Shown: positions 63,842 through 64,000 of the stretch, one piece after another
How positions within the stretch are numbered: the first letter of the stretch is position 1
How the letters are laid out: every line of letters begins with the position of its first letter
Source of the DNA: JBAJNN01 sp036881905
Lineage (GTDB): Bacteria; Pseudomonadota; Alphaproteobacteria; Rhizobiales; Im1
Direction of reading: 5' to 3'
Length of the DNA stretch: 64,000 bases
Assembly: GCA_036881905.1 (NCBI GenBank)
Contig: JBAJNN010000004.1
Coordinates: 29,584 to 93,583, forward strand
The notes under the pieces: model-generated
Told to the model about the DNA's origin: nothing
Database searches by the model: none
The model's input: the letters and a program-made list of their open reading frames with translations, nothing else
Translations under genes and position numbers: made by a program

Positions 63842-64000
63842 ATGAACATCCACAAGACGGCCCGACTGACGCCGCTGGGTCGAGAGCGGTTGGTGAAGAT
63901 GATGCTGTGCGGGCACACAGGCACAGGCCGCCGCACGAGCCTGTGGGGGTTTGGCCGCGGACCGCGGGCAAATGGCTGACGCGCTACAAGGCGGACGGCA
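63842..64000 (+). pseudogene. IS481-family transposase start, frameshifted, cut by the window end
   Basis: ATG 63842 gives MNIHKTARLTPLGRERLVKM, the usual IS481 transposase start with its HTH. The frame then slips at about 63920 and 63955 before WPRTAGKWLTRYKADG restores the family pattern. The sequence TGTTGTCGATTCGGGCCTGA at 63770-63789 may be the left inverted end. The gene continues beyond the window. Confidence 0.7.

Overview
The window reads as a chromosome segment of a GC-rich alphaproteobacterium. The backbone genes (purL end, bolA, monothiol grxD, DUF1489, mfd, sdhE, recG, a ppiA-type cyclophilin, coaD and a ruined queA) are the usual alphaproteobacterial neighbours. The genome looks eroded and rearranged. 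Many genes exist only as frameshifted, duplicated or IS-interrupted relics, including queA, extra pieces of mfd, a metN fragment and a type II cas1.

Layout. 1-3066: purL/bolA/grxD, an AEC permease and DUF1489. 3121-7182: a decayed minus-strand accessory block. It holds a 42-aa glycine-rich peptide that looks like a RiPP precursor, a strong hairpin, a frameshifted small gene, a TPR gene split by a small insertion, an N-terminally truncated MFS exporter and a SAP-domain protein. 7460-11020: mfd. 11238-14834: PEP mutase, ATP-grasp ligase and MFS exporter, a likely phosphonate island wedged between mfd and sdhE and bounded by a second, decayed copy of the mfd 5' end. 15045-23156: sdhE, recG, a pseudogene zone with queA, cyclophilin, coaD, a DUF1460 protein and mntP.

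23337-23426 is tRNA-Ser(CGA). Beyond it lies about 30 kb of accessory DNA. First comes a minus-strand type I restriction operon (hsdM, hsdS, an Abi_C-like protein, a coiled-coil protein, hsdR) preceded by a Phd-type regulator. Next is a serine-recombinase/DUF2924 cassette, then a low-GC patch (periplasmic-binding-protein piece, cupin, GNAT, FAD oxidoreductase), IS21 and IS256 remains, OsmC and TPR genes. A phage- or ICE-like replication module follows at 43.4-52.7 kb (sigma-like factor, P-loop ATPase, SF2 helicase, DUF6511, PD-(D/E)XK nuclease, RepA-like ATPase, RuvC-like nuclease), with terminase and IS110 debris.

54162-62566 is a complete type I-C CRISPR-Cas locus (cas3-cas5c-cas8c-cas7-cas4-cas1-cas2) with an array of 8 identical repeats and 7 spacers. 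It is followed by a phage DUF6441 fragment, the type II cas1 relic and the start of an IS481-type transposase at the window end.

The strongest leads are the phosphonate island, the putative RiPP remnant, the five-gene hsd/Abi operon, two frameshifts caused by perfect 8-bp tandem duplications, and the relic of a second CRISPR system beside the I-C locus.
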